Source: Bacillus rubiinfantis (lineage in GTDB: Bacteria; Bacillota; Bacilli; Bacillales; Cytobacillaceae). From it: a DNA stretch of 64,000 nucleotides. Both the position numbers and the translations under genes were made by a program. The stretch's first letter is position 1, and every line of letters starts with the position of its first letter. A model generated the notes under the pieces. It was not told where the DNA came from and made no database searches. It saw nothing but the letters and a program-made list of their open reading frames with translations. Shown in pieces: positions 1-8,315 of the stretch. Location: NCBI GenBank assembly GCA_000752035.1, contig CCFE01000011.1:475932-539931 (forward strand), given 5' to 3'.

Positions 1-1055
1 ACTGCGTCAGGGTGATGTTCAAATAATGATTTATAGCGCTGTTCACTAAGTTCCAATTCCAGCGCTTTGCTGTGAACTTTTTTCAAAAGCTGTTGATTCT
101 CTATGATTATTAACACTTGCCTGATAATGACGAGCAGGATAGAAATTCCCGAACCGACTAATAAACCATCAATCCCTTTTGACCGAATCATCATGATTGT
201 AAATAGGACAGTGACATTTATATAAGGCAATGACAGGCGCAAAAAATTTATATGTTCAGATTTCCATTCTCGCTCTGTTTCAGAAAGCTCATCTCCCTCA
301 TGATGGAGCACACCAGTAAAGCCAATCAGCAGCACAGCTAAAATAAATAATGGATCAATCCAGCTATCTGATTGGTAACGATTCATAGAGATGAGCCACG
401 TATAAATGGAGTCAGCAAAAATTAATATCGAAGTGCCACTAATTATCGCTGCAATTTTCTTTTTGGAGAAGATGTAACCAACTCCAAAGTAAATACTTAA
501 GGCGCCAAATAACATGGCTAAGTCTCCAACTGGATACAGCAATGATACGATTAGCGAATTGGTAGAAATCGCCGATCCTGTAACAATGGAACGGATAATA
601 AAGTGCCAACTGAAGGTAAAGGCAACCGTCATGATGATAGCTACATCGAAAAAGAATTTAATTGATTGGTAACTTCTTTTCTCTTTTATAGTCAGGTAAA
701 AAAACGCTACTAAGTAAAAAACAATCTGCAAGATGTAAAAAATATCTGGCTTGCCTGGAAACGGCGCATCTGTATGGAGCACAATCCGATAATACGCCCA
801 GATCAATTCGGCAAAAAAATCACTTAAACAGCCCAATGCTAGCAGAATCCAAAAATTTTTTTTCGTCTGACTGCTTCGTTTCGCCGCGCCAGACAGCCAG
901 ATTGTTGCTAGCAGGCAGCCTGTAAGCGAAATAGCCGAAGTTCCTATTCCGAGCATATATGTATGATCCTTCCACACACCTAACATTAGATAATATGAAA
1001 GTATTAGTATAATTATCGTGCATAAAGAAACAAGACTCGCTAACTGCCGACTCAT
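1..1055 (-). CDS. Polytopic membrane sensor with C-terminal PAS start (truncated by window edge)
   Basis: The reading frame is open from an ATG at 1055 to the left edge, so only about 351 N-terminal residues are present. A GGGGGTG ribosome binding site lies just upstream of the start. The translation shows about ten hydrophobic segments in a row, then a short charged helix and SEQRYKSLFEHHPDAV, which is the usual opening of a PAS domain. This layout (integral membrane sensor followed by PAS) is typical of Bacillus GGDEF/EAL cyclic-di-GMP enzymes with a DUF4084-like N-terminus, and also of some histidine kinases. The catalytic domain lies outside the window, so the output cannot be decided. 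The gene points away from everything else here. Confidence 0.75.
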   Translation of the reverse strand, partial: MSRQLASLVSLCTIIILILSYYLMLGVWKDHTYMLGIGTSAISLTGCLLATIWLSGAAKRSSQTKKNFWILLALGCLSDFFAELIWAYYRIVLHTDAPFPGKPDIFYILQIVFYLVAFFYLTIKEKRSYQSIKFFFDVAIIMTVAFTFSWHFIIRSIVTGSAISTNSLIVSLLYPVGDLAMLFGALSIYFGVGYIFSKKKIAAIISGTSILIFADSIYTWLISMNRYQSDSWIDPLFILAVLLIGFTGVLHHEGDELSETEREWKSEHINFLRLSLPYINVTVLFTIMMIRSKGIDGLLVGSGISILLVIIRQVLIIIENQQLLKKVHSKALELELSEQRYKSLFEHHPDA

Positions 1056-1297
1056 TTTAACACCCCCTGATGAAGCCATTGTTATATTAGTATATCGTAT
1101 TTTCATACTTTACTGACTAGGGAAATATATTCCAATATTGTATAGATTACGTGACAATTTCAGAATAAGTTTAGAAGTTTATAAGGGATCCAGAATTGGA
1201 AAAAGTAGTTGAAGAGATTAAGTCTTTATGATATTAATCAAGTTATAGCACAAGAGATTAAAAACAACCGCTTATTAATGCAAAAGGATGAAGAGAG

Positions 1298-1777
1298 ATG
1301 CAGACCATTAATTCATTAAAAAAACGTTTAAATCATAACAAGTTGGTTGTACAAAGAGAGGAAGGATATGTAGAGGAAGAAGCTTTTAACTTCTACACCC
1401 CAGCCTCTAAAGAAGCGCTAGCAAAACTACCAGATTATACTCCAAATGAACTTATAACCTTTTTAACACAGCACAACGGTGCTGATTTATTTGTACATCC
1501 TAAAAATGGCGGAGGGTCTCATTTATTTTCAGTTGATGAAATATTGGAGCATAAAGATTTATGGGAGTGTCCTGAGTACTTCTTGCCAATTGGAACGGGC
1601 TTAGATGGTCTTTGGATTGTCTGTCAATGTGATAAAGCCAAAGGTGAGACTTCAATGTGGATTGGAGAGTTTTTAAACTTCGAGGATGATTTCGAAAAGC
1701 TATCATTAGATTATTCAACATGGTTAGATTACTACATCATTGCTCAAGGATCAGCTTTTTGGGAATGGTTAAGGTAA
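1298..1777 (+). CDS. SMI1/KNR4 (SUKH) family protein, probable immunity protein
   Basis: This 159-residue protein has the SMI1/KNR4 pattern: a PxxYxPxELxxFLxxxNGADLF-like segment (about residues 46-66), a FSVDEI segment (about 78-83), LPIGTGLDGLWIV (about 96-108), and a C-terminal FEKLSLDYSTWLDYYI helix. SUKH proteins are commonly immunity proteins against polymorphic contact toxins, and some are housekeeping. AAAGGA sits about 10 bases before the ATG. No intact toxin is visible next to it, but two broken small genes follow on the other strand at 1814-2057 and 2146-2330. The antitoxin role is inferred from the family only. Confidence 0.75.
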   Translation: MQTINSLKKRLNHNKLVVQREEGYVEEEAFNFYTPASKEALAKLPDYTPNELITFLTQHNGADLFVHPKNGGGSHLFSVDEILEHKDLWECPEYFLPIGTGLDGLWIVCQCDKAKGETSMWIGEFLNFEDDFEKLSLDYSTWLDYYIIAQGSAFWEWLR

Positions 1778-1813
1778 AAATCAGGAAAAAGAAAACATTT
1801 TTGGCCTTTATCT

Positions 1814-2057
1814 TCACATGGAACATAGAAATGAGATGCGAACATGAATAGTTAGGCTAACATCCATTTCATCAATCATGTTATCTTCTTTCGAATACCA
1901 CCATTCAAGCACATCTTCTCCTTGTTCCGCAAAGAAAGTTTGAATTTGATCTAAACACTTGTTAAACTCCTCTGTAAAATGAACCAAAAAACATTGCAGC
2001 ACTTTTGTCATCTAATACATTAGCGAGCTCTTTTTTCACATTTTCGCTTAATGCCAT
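1814..2057 (-). pseudogene. Small gene with a single frameshift in a T6 run (about 80 aa if repaired)
   Basis: An ATG at 2057 with a strong GAGGTGA ribosome binding site opens MALSENVKKELANVLDD, but that frame stops after about 31 codons. A second frame carries on with HFTEEFNKCLDQIQTFFAEQ and runs acidic, ending at 1814. The two frames meet at a run of six T (coding strand); removing one T joins them into one protein of about 80 residues. I do not recognise the family. The good start signal argues that this was a real gene. It could be a true inactivating mutation, a phase-variable homopolymer or a sequencing error. Confidence 0.5.
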
Positions 2058-2145
2058 TATTCTTCACCTCAAACAGTTGTTTTTTTATTAGATTATAACA
2101 CAGCATAGATCTTCCTAAAATGCCTACTAAGATGAGCATAGATTC

Positions 2146-2330
2146 TTACAAAATCGGATTAACCCCCGTATTTTGGACAATATCTCTCTTAAACCAGTTT
2201 TTTCCTAAAATTACATTAAGCTCATTTTTCATCATATTGAGCATAAGGACAGAGTTGCGATAAAGTTTTTTATTGTTCGGCGATGCTTATAGAAGATATT
2301 TCCACAAGGGAATTCTATTAGCTGGATTTT
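2146..2330 (-). pseudogene. Remnant of a small gene, frameshifted at an A6 run
   Basis: On the minus strand one frame reads KIQLIEFPCGNIFYKHRRTI and then breaks at six A. The next frame continues KLYRNSVLMLNMMKNELNV, then ILGKNWFKRDIVQNTG, and stops at 2146. Adding one A joins the two pieces into about 61 protein-like residues. No start codon or ribosome binding site is convincing, so this looks like the C-terminal part of a decayed gene. Together with the broken gene at 1814-2057 it suggests a decaying accessory patch beside the SUKH gene. The family is not recognised. Bases 2058-2145 show nothing else. Confidence 0.4.
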
Positions 2331-2400
2331 AATAGACCCTTTTCAGCAGTGATTTTTCAAAAAAAAAGGCTTATTGTAAAATAAACAGGGGGGTAATAGT

Positions 2401-3189
2401 ATGTATCGAATGGATTATCATCATCATAGCTGCCATTCTTTTGATTCGACCGCAAACATGGAAGATATCTGCGTCCACGCCATTCAAAATGATATCGAGG
2501 AAATATGCTTTACTGAACATTTTTCTGTCAATCAGCTTGCTCCGACATACGGACATATGGATTTTGCCAAGTATACGGAAGATATTCAGTACTGCCGGGA
2601 AAAGTACGGCCATTCCCTCTCGATTAAAATGGGCTTGGAGCTGTGCGAGCCGCATCGAATGCGGGAAACCTATAAACAGACACTGGAACCATTAGACTTA
2701 GACTTTATTTTAGGCTCCGTTCATAATGTCAACAATCAAAAACTTCGTCTGCTCCTCAAGGAAAACGGGATAAATGCCTACAAGCTTTATTTTGAGGAGC
2801 TTTACCGCTTGGTCGCAACCGCTGATATTGACGTGATGGCCCACTTTGATTTAATGAAGCGTTATGCCTTTAAGGAATATGGGCTTTACTCCTTTGAGGA
2901 GTTTGAAGAGCTGATCCGTGAGACACTTAAGAAAGCAATTGACCGAAATATTGGCATCGAAATCAACACATCAGGGCTGCGCTCTTCATTAAATCAGACA
3001 TTGCCATTCCGCTCTATTCTGGAGCTTTATAAGGAATTAGGCGGCGAAATCCTGACGATTGGCTCCGATTCGCATAAAGCGGAAACGGTTGGTTCCCATC
3101 TTGAAGAAGCCTATGCATTGGCAAAAGACTGTGGATTTCACACTATTTATCGATTTGAAAAAAGAAAACCCATCCCCGTTGAGATTTAA
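2401..3189 (+). CDS. PHP-domain phosphoesterase, histidinol-phosphatase (HisJ/HisK) family
   Basis: This 262-residue protein has the PHP metal-site motifs in order: DYHHHS at residues 5-10, FTEH at about 37-40, a GLE at about 78-80, GSVHN at about 105-109, AHFD at about 147-150, and SDSH near the C-terminus. PHP enzymes of this size hydrolyse phosphomonoesters, best known as histidinol phosphate in the last-but-one steps of histidine synthesis. No his genes are adjacent, so the substrate is uncertain. An AGGGGGGT ribosome binding site precedes the ATG. A hairpin at 3253-3276 lies downstream. Confidence 0.8.
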   Translation: MYRMDYHHHSCHSFDSTANMEDICVHAIQNDIEEICFTEHFSVNQLAPTYGHMDFAKYTEDIQYCREKYGHSLSIKMGLELCEPHRMRETYKQTLEPLDLDFILGSVHNVNNQKLRLLLKENGINAYKLYFEELYRLVATADIDVMAHFDLMKRYAFKEYGLYSFEEFEELIRETLKKAIDRNIGIEINTSGLRSSLNQTLPFRSILELYKELGGEILTIGSDSHKAETVGSHLEEAYALAKDCGFHTIYRFEKRKPIPVEI

Positions 3190-3252
3190 GTTGGAAAATA
3201 TCAGCGAGGTGGGACTTATTGCGGCGGGTTTGAAACAGCTCCGACGTAAAAG

Positions 3253-3276
3253 AACTGAGCGAATCACCGCTCAGTT
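3253..3276. terminator. Perfect 9-bp hairpin between converging genes
   Basis: AACTGAGCG and CGCTCAGTT are exact complements around a 6-base loop. The hairpin lies between the PHP gene and the converging zinc-ribbon gene, so it can end transcripts from both sides. T-tracts are weak. Confidence 0.6.
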
Positions 3277-3282
3277 TGCCAT

Positions 3283-3495
3283 TTATATGTTCGATAACTC
3301 AGCGACACTTGGGGCACGTCGATCATCTTCTCCAAATAAATCGTCCAAGGAACTTAAGCTGCCGTCCTCCTCCACCTGATGTGTATGGATGAGCCCCTTC
3401 GCCACCGACATCTCGATAAAACAGTTCCAGCAATAATACTGATTGACACCAATCTTCCCCATATCCTGACTTTGACAATTAGGACATTTAAACAC
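3283..3495 (-). CDS. Small zinc-ribbon protein (70 aa)
   Basis: The protein begins MFKCPNCQSQ and carries a second pair YYCWNCF, giving a CxxC...CxxC zinc ribbon over residues 4-27, followed by an acidic tail (DDLFGEDDRR). I chose the GTG at 3495 because GAGGTG sits 7 bases before it; the upstream ATG at 3510 contains this Shine-Dalgarno sequence and has none of its own. It is probably a small conserved cytoplasmic protein of unknown role. Confidence 0.65.
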   Translation of the reverse strand: MFKCPNCQSQDMGKIGVNQYYCWNCFIEMSVAKGLIHTHQVEEDGSLSSLDDLFGEDDRRAPSVAELSNI

Positions 3496-3784
3496 AAGCA
3501 AACACCTCATTTATGAATGGATACAATGGTCCTTCATATCTAAGAGAAACTCGCAATCACTTATTTTTCTCCCTCTCCAAAAGAAACCATCTATTGTCTA
3601 TAGCTACCATTCTGACCAAATTTTCGGAAAAATAAACACTAGATGAGCAAAAATGTAAGATTATATAGATGTCTTGACTGGAGAATTATTTGTATATTCT
3701 GTATATTATAAATATCATCTACATAAAAAGATATCGATTCCGCAAGCAACATCCGATACTGATTTAAAAGGAGCTGATAAAAGT

Positions 3785-4453
3785 ATGAAACAGCACTTGC
3801 TTCCTATTTCTATTCTATTCATGTCGCTTTTGTACATTTTTGTGATTCCGAGTCAACCAATTGGACTGAAGATCTTCTTTAAACTAATTCCCATGATACT
3901 AATCATCCGCTATGCTTACTTATCAATTTCACAAAATAAAACGCCCTTCTCCAGACTAATTTTAATCGGCTTGATTTTTAGTATGTGTGGGGACGGCCTC
4001 ATCTACTGGTTTGTAGCGGGATTAAGTTCCTTTCTGCTTGGCCATATCTTTTATGGTTTTGGCTTCGTTAAGAAGTGGAATTTTTCAATGATTCGTTTCC
4101 TTACAGTATTTCTGATAGCAACCTATGCTTTTCTCATCGGAAGCGCTATCATTACTGCTTTACAACAACACGGAAATACTGACTTAATCATACCGGTTAT
4201 CGCTTATATGGTTGTCATTTCATCAATGGCCTGGTTAGCCATTATGACCGGTAATAAATGGGCAAGCGCGGGCAGCATATTGTTTGTCATTTCTGATTCC
4301 ATTTTAGCATGGAACATGTTTGTTTCGCCTATCACTTATAGCGATACTCTCATCATGGTTACCTATTATACTGCACAATTCCTGATTGCTCACAGTCTTC
4401 GTTCTTTTCACAGCGTGTCTACAAGAACATCGATGAACACATTTACCTATTAG
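3785..4453 (+). CDS. YhhN family integral membrane protein (lysoplasmalogenase-like)
   Basis: This 222-residue protein has about eight hydrophobic segments and the YhhN/TMEM86 features CGDGLIYW (about residues 71-78), LGHIFYGFGF (about 86-95) and ISDSILAW (about 177-184). The animal member TMEM86B is a lysoplasmalogenase; bacterial members are mostly untested. The ATG at 3785 follows AAAGGAGCTGATAAAAGT; an in-frame codon further upstream (3674) has no ribosome binding site. The 3496-3784 gap holds only its leader and that of the divergent zinc-ribbon gene. Confidence 0.75.
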   Translation: MKQHLLPISILFMSLLYIFVIPSQPIGLKIFFKLIPMILIIRYAYLSISQNKTPFSRLILIGLIFSMCGDGLIYWFVAGLSSFLLGHIFYGFGFVKKWNFSMIRFLTVFLIATYAFLIGSAIITALQQHGNTDLIIPVIAYMVVISSMAWLAIMTGNKWASAGSILFVISDSILAWNMFVSPITYSDTLIMVTYYTAQFLIAHSLRSFHSVSTRTSMNTFTY

Positions 4454-4531
4454 AAGGTGAGCGCAGCCTTCGACGTTCCACCAGAAGCTCTTATGTTGAT
4501 ACGTAGCAATGCCAATAGCTAAGTACATGAA

Positions 4532-4578
4532 GTGACCCCCTCTAAGTTTGGATGTTAACCAATTTAGAGGGGGTTCAC
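4532..4578. terminator. Long GC-rich inverted repeat, likely bidirectional terminator
   Basis: CCCCCTCTAA pairs exactly with TTAGAGGGGG and the arms extend with one bulge to GTGA/TTCAC. It separates the YhhN gene from the converging SDR gene. No long T run follows. Confidence 0.6.
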
Positions 4579-4588
4579 ATAAATAATC

Positions 4589-5311
4589 TTAAAATGGATT
4601 TGTCCCTAATAGGGTAGCGGTTTTCACATAAATCCGTGGATGTAATTTGAGCTGGGAAATGACAAATTCAGCAAGATCTGCTGGCTGCATGTATTTTTCT
4701 TTGTTACCAGTAATGAGATTGCTCTTTTCGGCCAGCTCGGTTGCTACCGTGCTTGGGGCTAATGCGGTTACGCGAATATTATGGCGGCGCACTTCCTGAG
4801 CGAGTGATTCCGTCATGCCAATCAAACCGAATTTAGACGCGCTATAGGCACTTGATGTCGCTGCTCCGTTAAGCCCGTTGGTGGAAGATATATTAATAAT
4901 ATCGCCGCCATTTTTTTTAATTAATTGTGGTAATACAGCGCGGGTGACATAGTATGGTCCCATTAAATTGACTTCTATCGTTCGCTTCCATTCGTCTGGA
5001 TCAGTATCTACTAGCGCTTGGAATTTTCCAATCCCGGCATTGTTGATTAAAATATCAGCGTTACCTAATTCATTTGTTAGCTTTGCAACTGTCTGCTCCA
5101 CTTGCTCCCGAACTGAAACGTCGGCAATTGCATAGGCTGCGTTGACACCCATACCTCTGATTTCATTTGCCACTTCTCTAATTGCTTCCTCTGTCCGTGC
5201 AATCAGACCAACGTTAACGCCTTCCCTAGCGAGCGCAGTTGCAATCGCCCGACCAATTCCTCGGCCGGCACCTGTCACAAATGCTACTTTTCCTGTTAAA
5301 ACTTGCCCCAT
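4589..5311 (-). CDS. SDR oxidoreductase, FabG-like 3-ketoacyl reductase family
   Basis: This 239-residue classical short-chain dehydrogenase has the Rossmann motif TGAGRGIG (residues 13-20), NNAG at about residue 88, and ISST...YSASK holding the catalytic Ser, Tyr and Lys. It probably reduces a ketone or ketoacyl substrate with NADPH. I use the ATG at 5311 because AGAGGT sits 8 bases upstream; a longer frame to 5440 adds 43 low-complexity residues with no family support. The nitrilase-type hydrolase 134 bp upstream runs the same way. The substrate cannot be told from sequence. Confidence 0.8.
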   Translation of the reverse strand: MGQVLTGKVAFVTGAGRGIGRAIATALAREGVNVGLIARTEEAIREVANEIRGMGVNAAYAIADVSVREQVEQTVAKLTNELGNADILINNAGIGKFQALVDTDPDEWKRTIEVNLMGPYYVTRAVLPQLIKKNGGDIINISSTNGLNGAATSSAYSASKFGLIGMTESLAQEVRRHNIRVTALAPSTVATELAEKSNLITGNKEKYMQPADLAEFVISQLKLHPRIYVKTATLLGTNPF

Positions 5312-5445
5312 GACTGTTACCTCTTTCCTTCTATTATGTACATCTTTTTCCACTATAGCATGTGGAAAAGCAGATGCTCCTATTCTATTCCTAATGGGTT
5401 TTTTCAGCAAGGGAGAAGCATTGCTGCGACTTTCTATCAAGAGTC

Positions 5446-6246
5446 TTATTTCACATATAATTCAGGCCGGCGGTGCACGACACTGGGGAGCTTCTCTCGT
5501 ACCCGCTTAATGCGGGTTAAGTCAAGTTCAGTTACCAATAAGGTTTCTTCTTCGCTGCCGTTGGCGAGCGTAACCCCCATTGGGTCGACTACCAGACTGC
5601 GTCCCGTATACATATTGCCAACCTGATTTGCTCCGCAGATAAAAATTGTATTTTCAATTGCACGCGCCCGAATAAGGGTTTCCCAATGATCTTCCTTCAT
5701 TGGTCCTGCTACCCATCCGGCCGGAACAAACAGGATGTCCGCTGCTTGCAACGCGAATTGCCGTGCAATCTCCGGGAATCGCAGCTCGTAACAGACCATC
5801 AGTCCAATTTTTCCAAACTCTGTTTCTACTATTGTATATGATGTGTCACCAGGAATAATCGTAGCAGATTCTTGAAAATTAAACGCATCATATAAATGAG
5901 TTTTTCGATAGGTATGTAAAAGCTTTCCCGCTCGATTAATAAAGACGGTCGTATTATAAGCTCGTTCTTGTTCGTCAGGGCTTGTTTCATAAAGTCCACA
6001 TATGACATAGATTTGATTCTGCTTGGCAGCCTCTTGAAGTGCAGTGACAAACGGTCCATTTATTGGTTCCGCAACGTCTACAGGTTTAATCCCGTTTCGC
6101 GGTGTCGCCAGTGCCATATAAAACTCGGGTAAAATAACAAAATCTGCCCCTAAGCGTTTTGCCTTTGAGATATAGGTTATTGCCTTATTCAGATTAGCAG
6201 CTTTATCAGCGCTTGAGGTCAACTGTGCAATTGCCACTCTCACCAT
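5446..6246 (-). CDS. Carbon-nitrogen hydrolase (nitrilase superfamily), omega-amidase-like
   Basis: This 266-residue protein shows the nitrilase-fold triad: Glu in VILPEF (about residue 41), Lys in YRKTHLYD (about 113), and the nucleophilic Cys in MVCYELRFPE (about 149). The size and the ELRFPE context match the Nit2/omega-amidase and related carbon-nitrogen hydrolase branch, which splits omega-amides or N-carbamoyl compounds. The ATG at 6246 follows GGGGGAT. It may be co-transcribed with the SDR downstream. The IS605 element lies just beyond its 5' end and has probably displaced the original upstream neighbour. Confidence 0.82.
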   Translation of the reverse strand: MVRVAIAQLTSSADKAANLNKAITYISKAKRLGADFVILPEFYMALATPRNGIKPVDVAEPINGPFVTALQEAAKQNQIYVICGLYETSPDEQERAYNTTVFINRAGKLLHTYRKTHLYDAFNFQESATIIPGDTSYTIVETEFGKIGLMVCYELRFPEIARQFALQAADILFVPAGWVAGPMKEDHWETLIRARAIENTIFICGANQVGNMYTGRSLVVDPMGVTLANGSEEETLLVTELDLTRIKRVREKLPSVVHRRPELYVK

Positions 6247-6334
6247 TCCATCCCCCTTTTTACATTACCTGTTTCTTTTATTTTATATGAGGGGGCGTAA
6301 AACCCCTATGCCTTTAGGCTAGGAGATGTAAGCC

Positions 6335-6733
6335 CTAACTACCTTGTGTTTGAATGTATTTTTGAATAATCTCTTTGCTGACGTTTCCAATGCTACATGA
6401 GAAATATCCATCACTCCAAAAGGTTCGTTCCTTCCAAAAGTGTCGAGAAAGGTATTCACTATGTTTTTGCCATATCCGATAAGTTGTGAATTGTTTCAAC
6501 AACCTAACAATTTCAAGAATACTCCACTTCGGAGAATAACGAATTAAGACATGGATATGGTCTTGGTCTATCTCCTGCTCAATAATTTGCCAACCATAGT
6601 GATTAGCAATATATTCGATTTCAGTCTTAATATCATGACCTACTTTTGACAGTAACTTTTTCCGATACTTGCAAACAAATATCAAGTGGCACATGAGTAA
6701 ATGTTTGCTATGATTTTCGGAAATGTATTTCAT
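6335..6733 (-). CDS. tnpA: IS200-type Y1 transposase TnpA
   Basis: This 132-residue protein is full length for the family. The HUH motif is HIH at residues 59-61 and the catalytic tyrosine is probably Tyr126 in IIQKYIQTQ. TnpA cuts and joins single-stranded DNA at the hairpin ends, moving the element by peel-and-paste. Its ATG overlaps the TGA of the upstream small gene (ATGA at 6733-6730), so the two are translationally coupled. All key residues are present, so it looks active. Confidence 0.93.
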   Translation of the reverse strand: MKYISENHSKHLLMCHLIFVCKYRKKLLSKVGHDIKTEIEYIANHYGWQIIEQEIDQDHIHVLIRYSPKWSILEIVRLLKQFTTYRIWQKHSEYLSRHFWKERTFWSDGYFSCSIGNVSKEIIQKYIQTQGS

Positions 6734-6870
6734 TGCTTATCTAAGCCTTTTCGTATTAACTCATAAACAGCACCTGCGAAGGTTTGGATATTATGTTGTT
6801 CCTTGTACTCCTCAATTCGTATTACTAAATCGACAGGAAATTTAATCAGTTTGGCTACACGCTCCATCAT
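6730..6870 (-). CDS. Tiny ribbon-helix-helix protein coupled to tnpA, candidate IS repressor
   Basis: This 46-residue frame reads RVAKLIKFPVDLVIRIEEYK and ends with YELIRKGLDKQ. That is the ribbon-helix-helix (Arc/CopG/MetJ) pattern: a short basic strand, a PxDL turn, helix 1, and a second helix ending in LIRxGL. An AGAGGTG site lies 3 to 6 bases before the two possible ATGs at 6870 and 6867. The stop overlaps the tnpA start. Its upstream region holds AGTATATACT-type palindromes that overlap the divergent tnpB promoter, so it probably regulates both transposition genes. The family call is by pattern; the regulatory role is inference. Confidence 0.7.
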   Translation of the reverse strand: MMERVAKLIKFPVDLVIRIEEYKEQHNIQTFAGAVYELIRKGLDKQ

Positions 6871-6884
6871 TTTCACCTCTTGAA

Positions 6885-6937
6885 AGTATATACTGTTGAC
6901 ATATACTTGTGATTAATATATACTTTTAGTATATATT
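6885..6937 (+). promoter_or_regulatory. tnpB promoter overlapped by palindromic operators
   Basis: A near-consensus sigma-A promoter reads TTGACA (6896-6901), 17-bp spacer, TATACT (6919-6924). A perfect palindrome with arms AATATATACT and AGTATATATT around TTT (6915-6937) covers the -10 box. A second palindrome AGTATATACT lies at 6885-6894 next to the -35. These are likely binding sites for the small ribbon-helix-helix protein encoded divergently. Confidence 0.7.
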
Positions 6938-6955
6938 AAAAGGAGGTGAAAATCA

Positions 6956-8131
6956 ATGTTAGTTAATAAAGCGTACAAGTTCCGTATCTATCCCAATAAG
7001 AAGCAAATTGAATTAATCAATAAGACTATCGGTTCTGCAAGGTTCGTCTTTAACTTCTTTTTAGGAAAGCAGAAAGATAAAGACGCTTACTGGTATATTT
7101 GTGAAGAAATGTTTCAAAACGGTCAACTTCCAACAAACAACTGGAAAGGGAAATGTTTAAACAAATATGAAACCGTTAAAGCAGTTAAAGAATTGAAAAA
7201 ACAATATAGCTTCTTAAAAGAAGTAGACAGTATTGCCTTACAAAAATCAGTAGAAAATTTAGCTGATTCTTATGACAGGTACTACAAAAAGCAGAACAAA
7301 TATCCACGTTTCAAGTCTAAGAAAAATCCTGTTCAATCTTATACAACAAAGTATACGAATGGAAATATCGCTGTCATAGACAATCATATCAAGTTACCCA
7401 AACTTGGACTTGTTCGCTTTGCTAAAAGTCGTGAAGTAGAAGGGAAAATCCTAAATGCAACCATTAGGCGAAATCCATCAGGAAAATACTTTGTTTCAAT
7501 CGGAACAGAAGTGGAAGTGAAAGAACTACCAAAAACAGAATCAGCTATCGGTATAGATGTAGGACTCAAAGATTTTGCTATTCTGTCAGATGGTACGGCT
7601 TACCCGAATCCAAAATTCTTCCGCACTTTAGAAGAAAAACTAGCGAAAGCACAAAGAATCATGAGTAAACGAACGATAGGTGGTGCGAACTGGTACAAAG
7701 CTAAAATCAAAGTGGCTTGTATCCATGAAAAGATTGCGAATGCACGTAAGGATTACTTGGACAAAATCTCTACCTATATTGTCAAAAACCACGACATTAT
7801 TGGAATGGAAGATTTGTCAGTATCGAATATGTTAAAGAATCATAACCTTGCAAAAGCTATCAGCGAAGTATCATGGTCACAATTCAAAACCATGATAGAA
7901 TACAAGGCAAAGTGGTATGGCAAACAACTCGTAACCGTAGCGAAAAATTTCCCTTCTAGCCAGCTTTGCTCATGTTGTGGCTACAAAAACAAAGACGTTA
8001 AAAATCTTGGATTACGTGAATGGGAATGTCCTTCTTGTGGGACTCATCATAATCGAGATATTAACGCAGGACAAAATCTTAAAAATGAAGCCATAAGACT
8101 TCTAACCGTCGGTGCGACGGGGTTAGCCTAA
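6956..8131 (+). CDS. tnpB: TnpB RNA-guided nuclease of IS605 family
   Basis: This 391-residue protein has a complete RuvC-like site: Asp201 in GIDVGLKDFA, Glu285 in GMEDLS and Asp368 in HNRDINA. A zinc ribbon is formed by Cys338/Cys341 and Cys358/Cys361. TnpB proteins are established as RNA-guided DNA nucleases that use a transcript from the right end of the element (omega/re-RNA) and are ancestors of Cas12. AAAGGAGGTGAAAATCA precedes the ATG. The C-terminus TVGATGLA is the usual place where the guide scaffold overlaps. Nothing is missing, so it looks functional. Confidence 0.93.
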   Translation: MLVNKAYKFRIYPNKKQIELINKTIGSARFVFNFFLGKQKDKDAYWYICEEMFQNGQLPTNNWKGKCLNKYETVKAVKELKKQYSFLKEVDSIALQKSVENLADSYDRYYKKQNKYPRFKSKKNPVQSYTTKYTNGNIAVIDNHIKLPKLGLVRFAKSREVEGKILNATIRRNPSGKYFVSIGTEVEVKELPKTESAIGIDVGLKDFAILSDGTAYPNPKFFRTLEEKLAKAQRIMSKRTIGGANWYKAKIKVACIHEKIANARKDYLDKISTYIVKNHDIIGMEDLSVSNMLKNHNLAKAISEVSWSQFKTMIEYKAKWYGKQLVTVAKNFPSSQLCSCCGYKNKDVKNLGLREWECPSCGTHHNRDINAGQNLKNEAIRLLTVGATGLA

Positions 8132-8198
8132 TCAATTAGAGTTCGATAGAACTCTGTACTTAGGAATCCACTACGGCTTTAGCCTAGTGGTAGTTCAA
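8050..8198 (+). ncRNA. Candidate TnpB guide RNA (omega/re-RNA) at the right end
   Basis: In IS605 elements the guide RNA overlaps the 3' end of tnpB and runs to the right end. Here that segment contains a hairpin GTTCGATAGAAC (8140-8151) and the terminal hairpin at 8168-8190. The guide would be the host sequence right of about 8198 (beginning TCTATTATATTG). The extents are inferred from other family members, not from a direct sequence signature. Confidence 0.45.
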
Positions 8199-8315
8199 TC
8201 TATTATATTGTCAGATGATTGCGTTAATCGTATGCTTCCTTTAAATTTGATTCGCTAATCATGTCGATTCTAAGCTGTTATTATCCAATTTCCGACACAT
8301 TTCCCGGGAGATATT

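Larger units (their letters stand above)
6290..8200. mobile_element. IS200/IS605-family insertion sequence with divergent tnpA and tnpB
   Basis: The element carries tnpA (minus), a small ribbon-helix-helix gene (minus) and tnpB (plus). Subterminal hairpins mark both ends: CCTA.GCC-TTTA-GGC.TAGG at 6305-6323, and CCACTA...TAGTGG enclosing GGCTTTAGCC at 8168-8190. A TCAA at 8195-8198 fits the 3' cleavage motif known for IS608-like elements. IS605 elements do not duplicate their target, so the exact boundaries are uncertain by about 10 bases on each side. Confidence 0.88.

Noticed and set aside
820..1023. 67-residue minus-strand frame
   Set aside because: It is a different frame inside the truncated membrane sensor gene, which has the better start and membrane-protein composition.
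1150..1260. Short frame ending VVEEIKSL before the SUKH gene
   Set aside because: Only about 17 codons before an upstream stop; too short to call a gene remnant.
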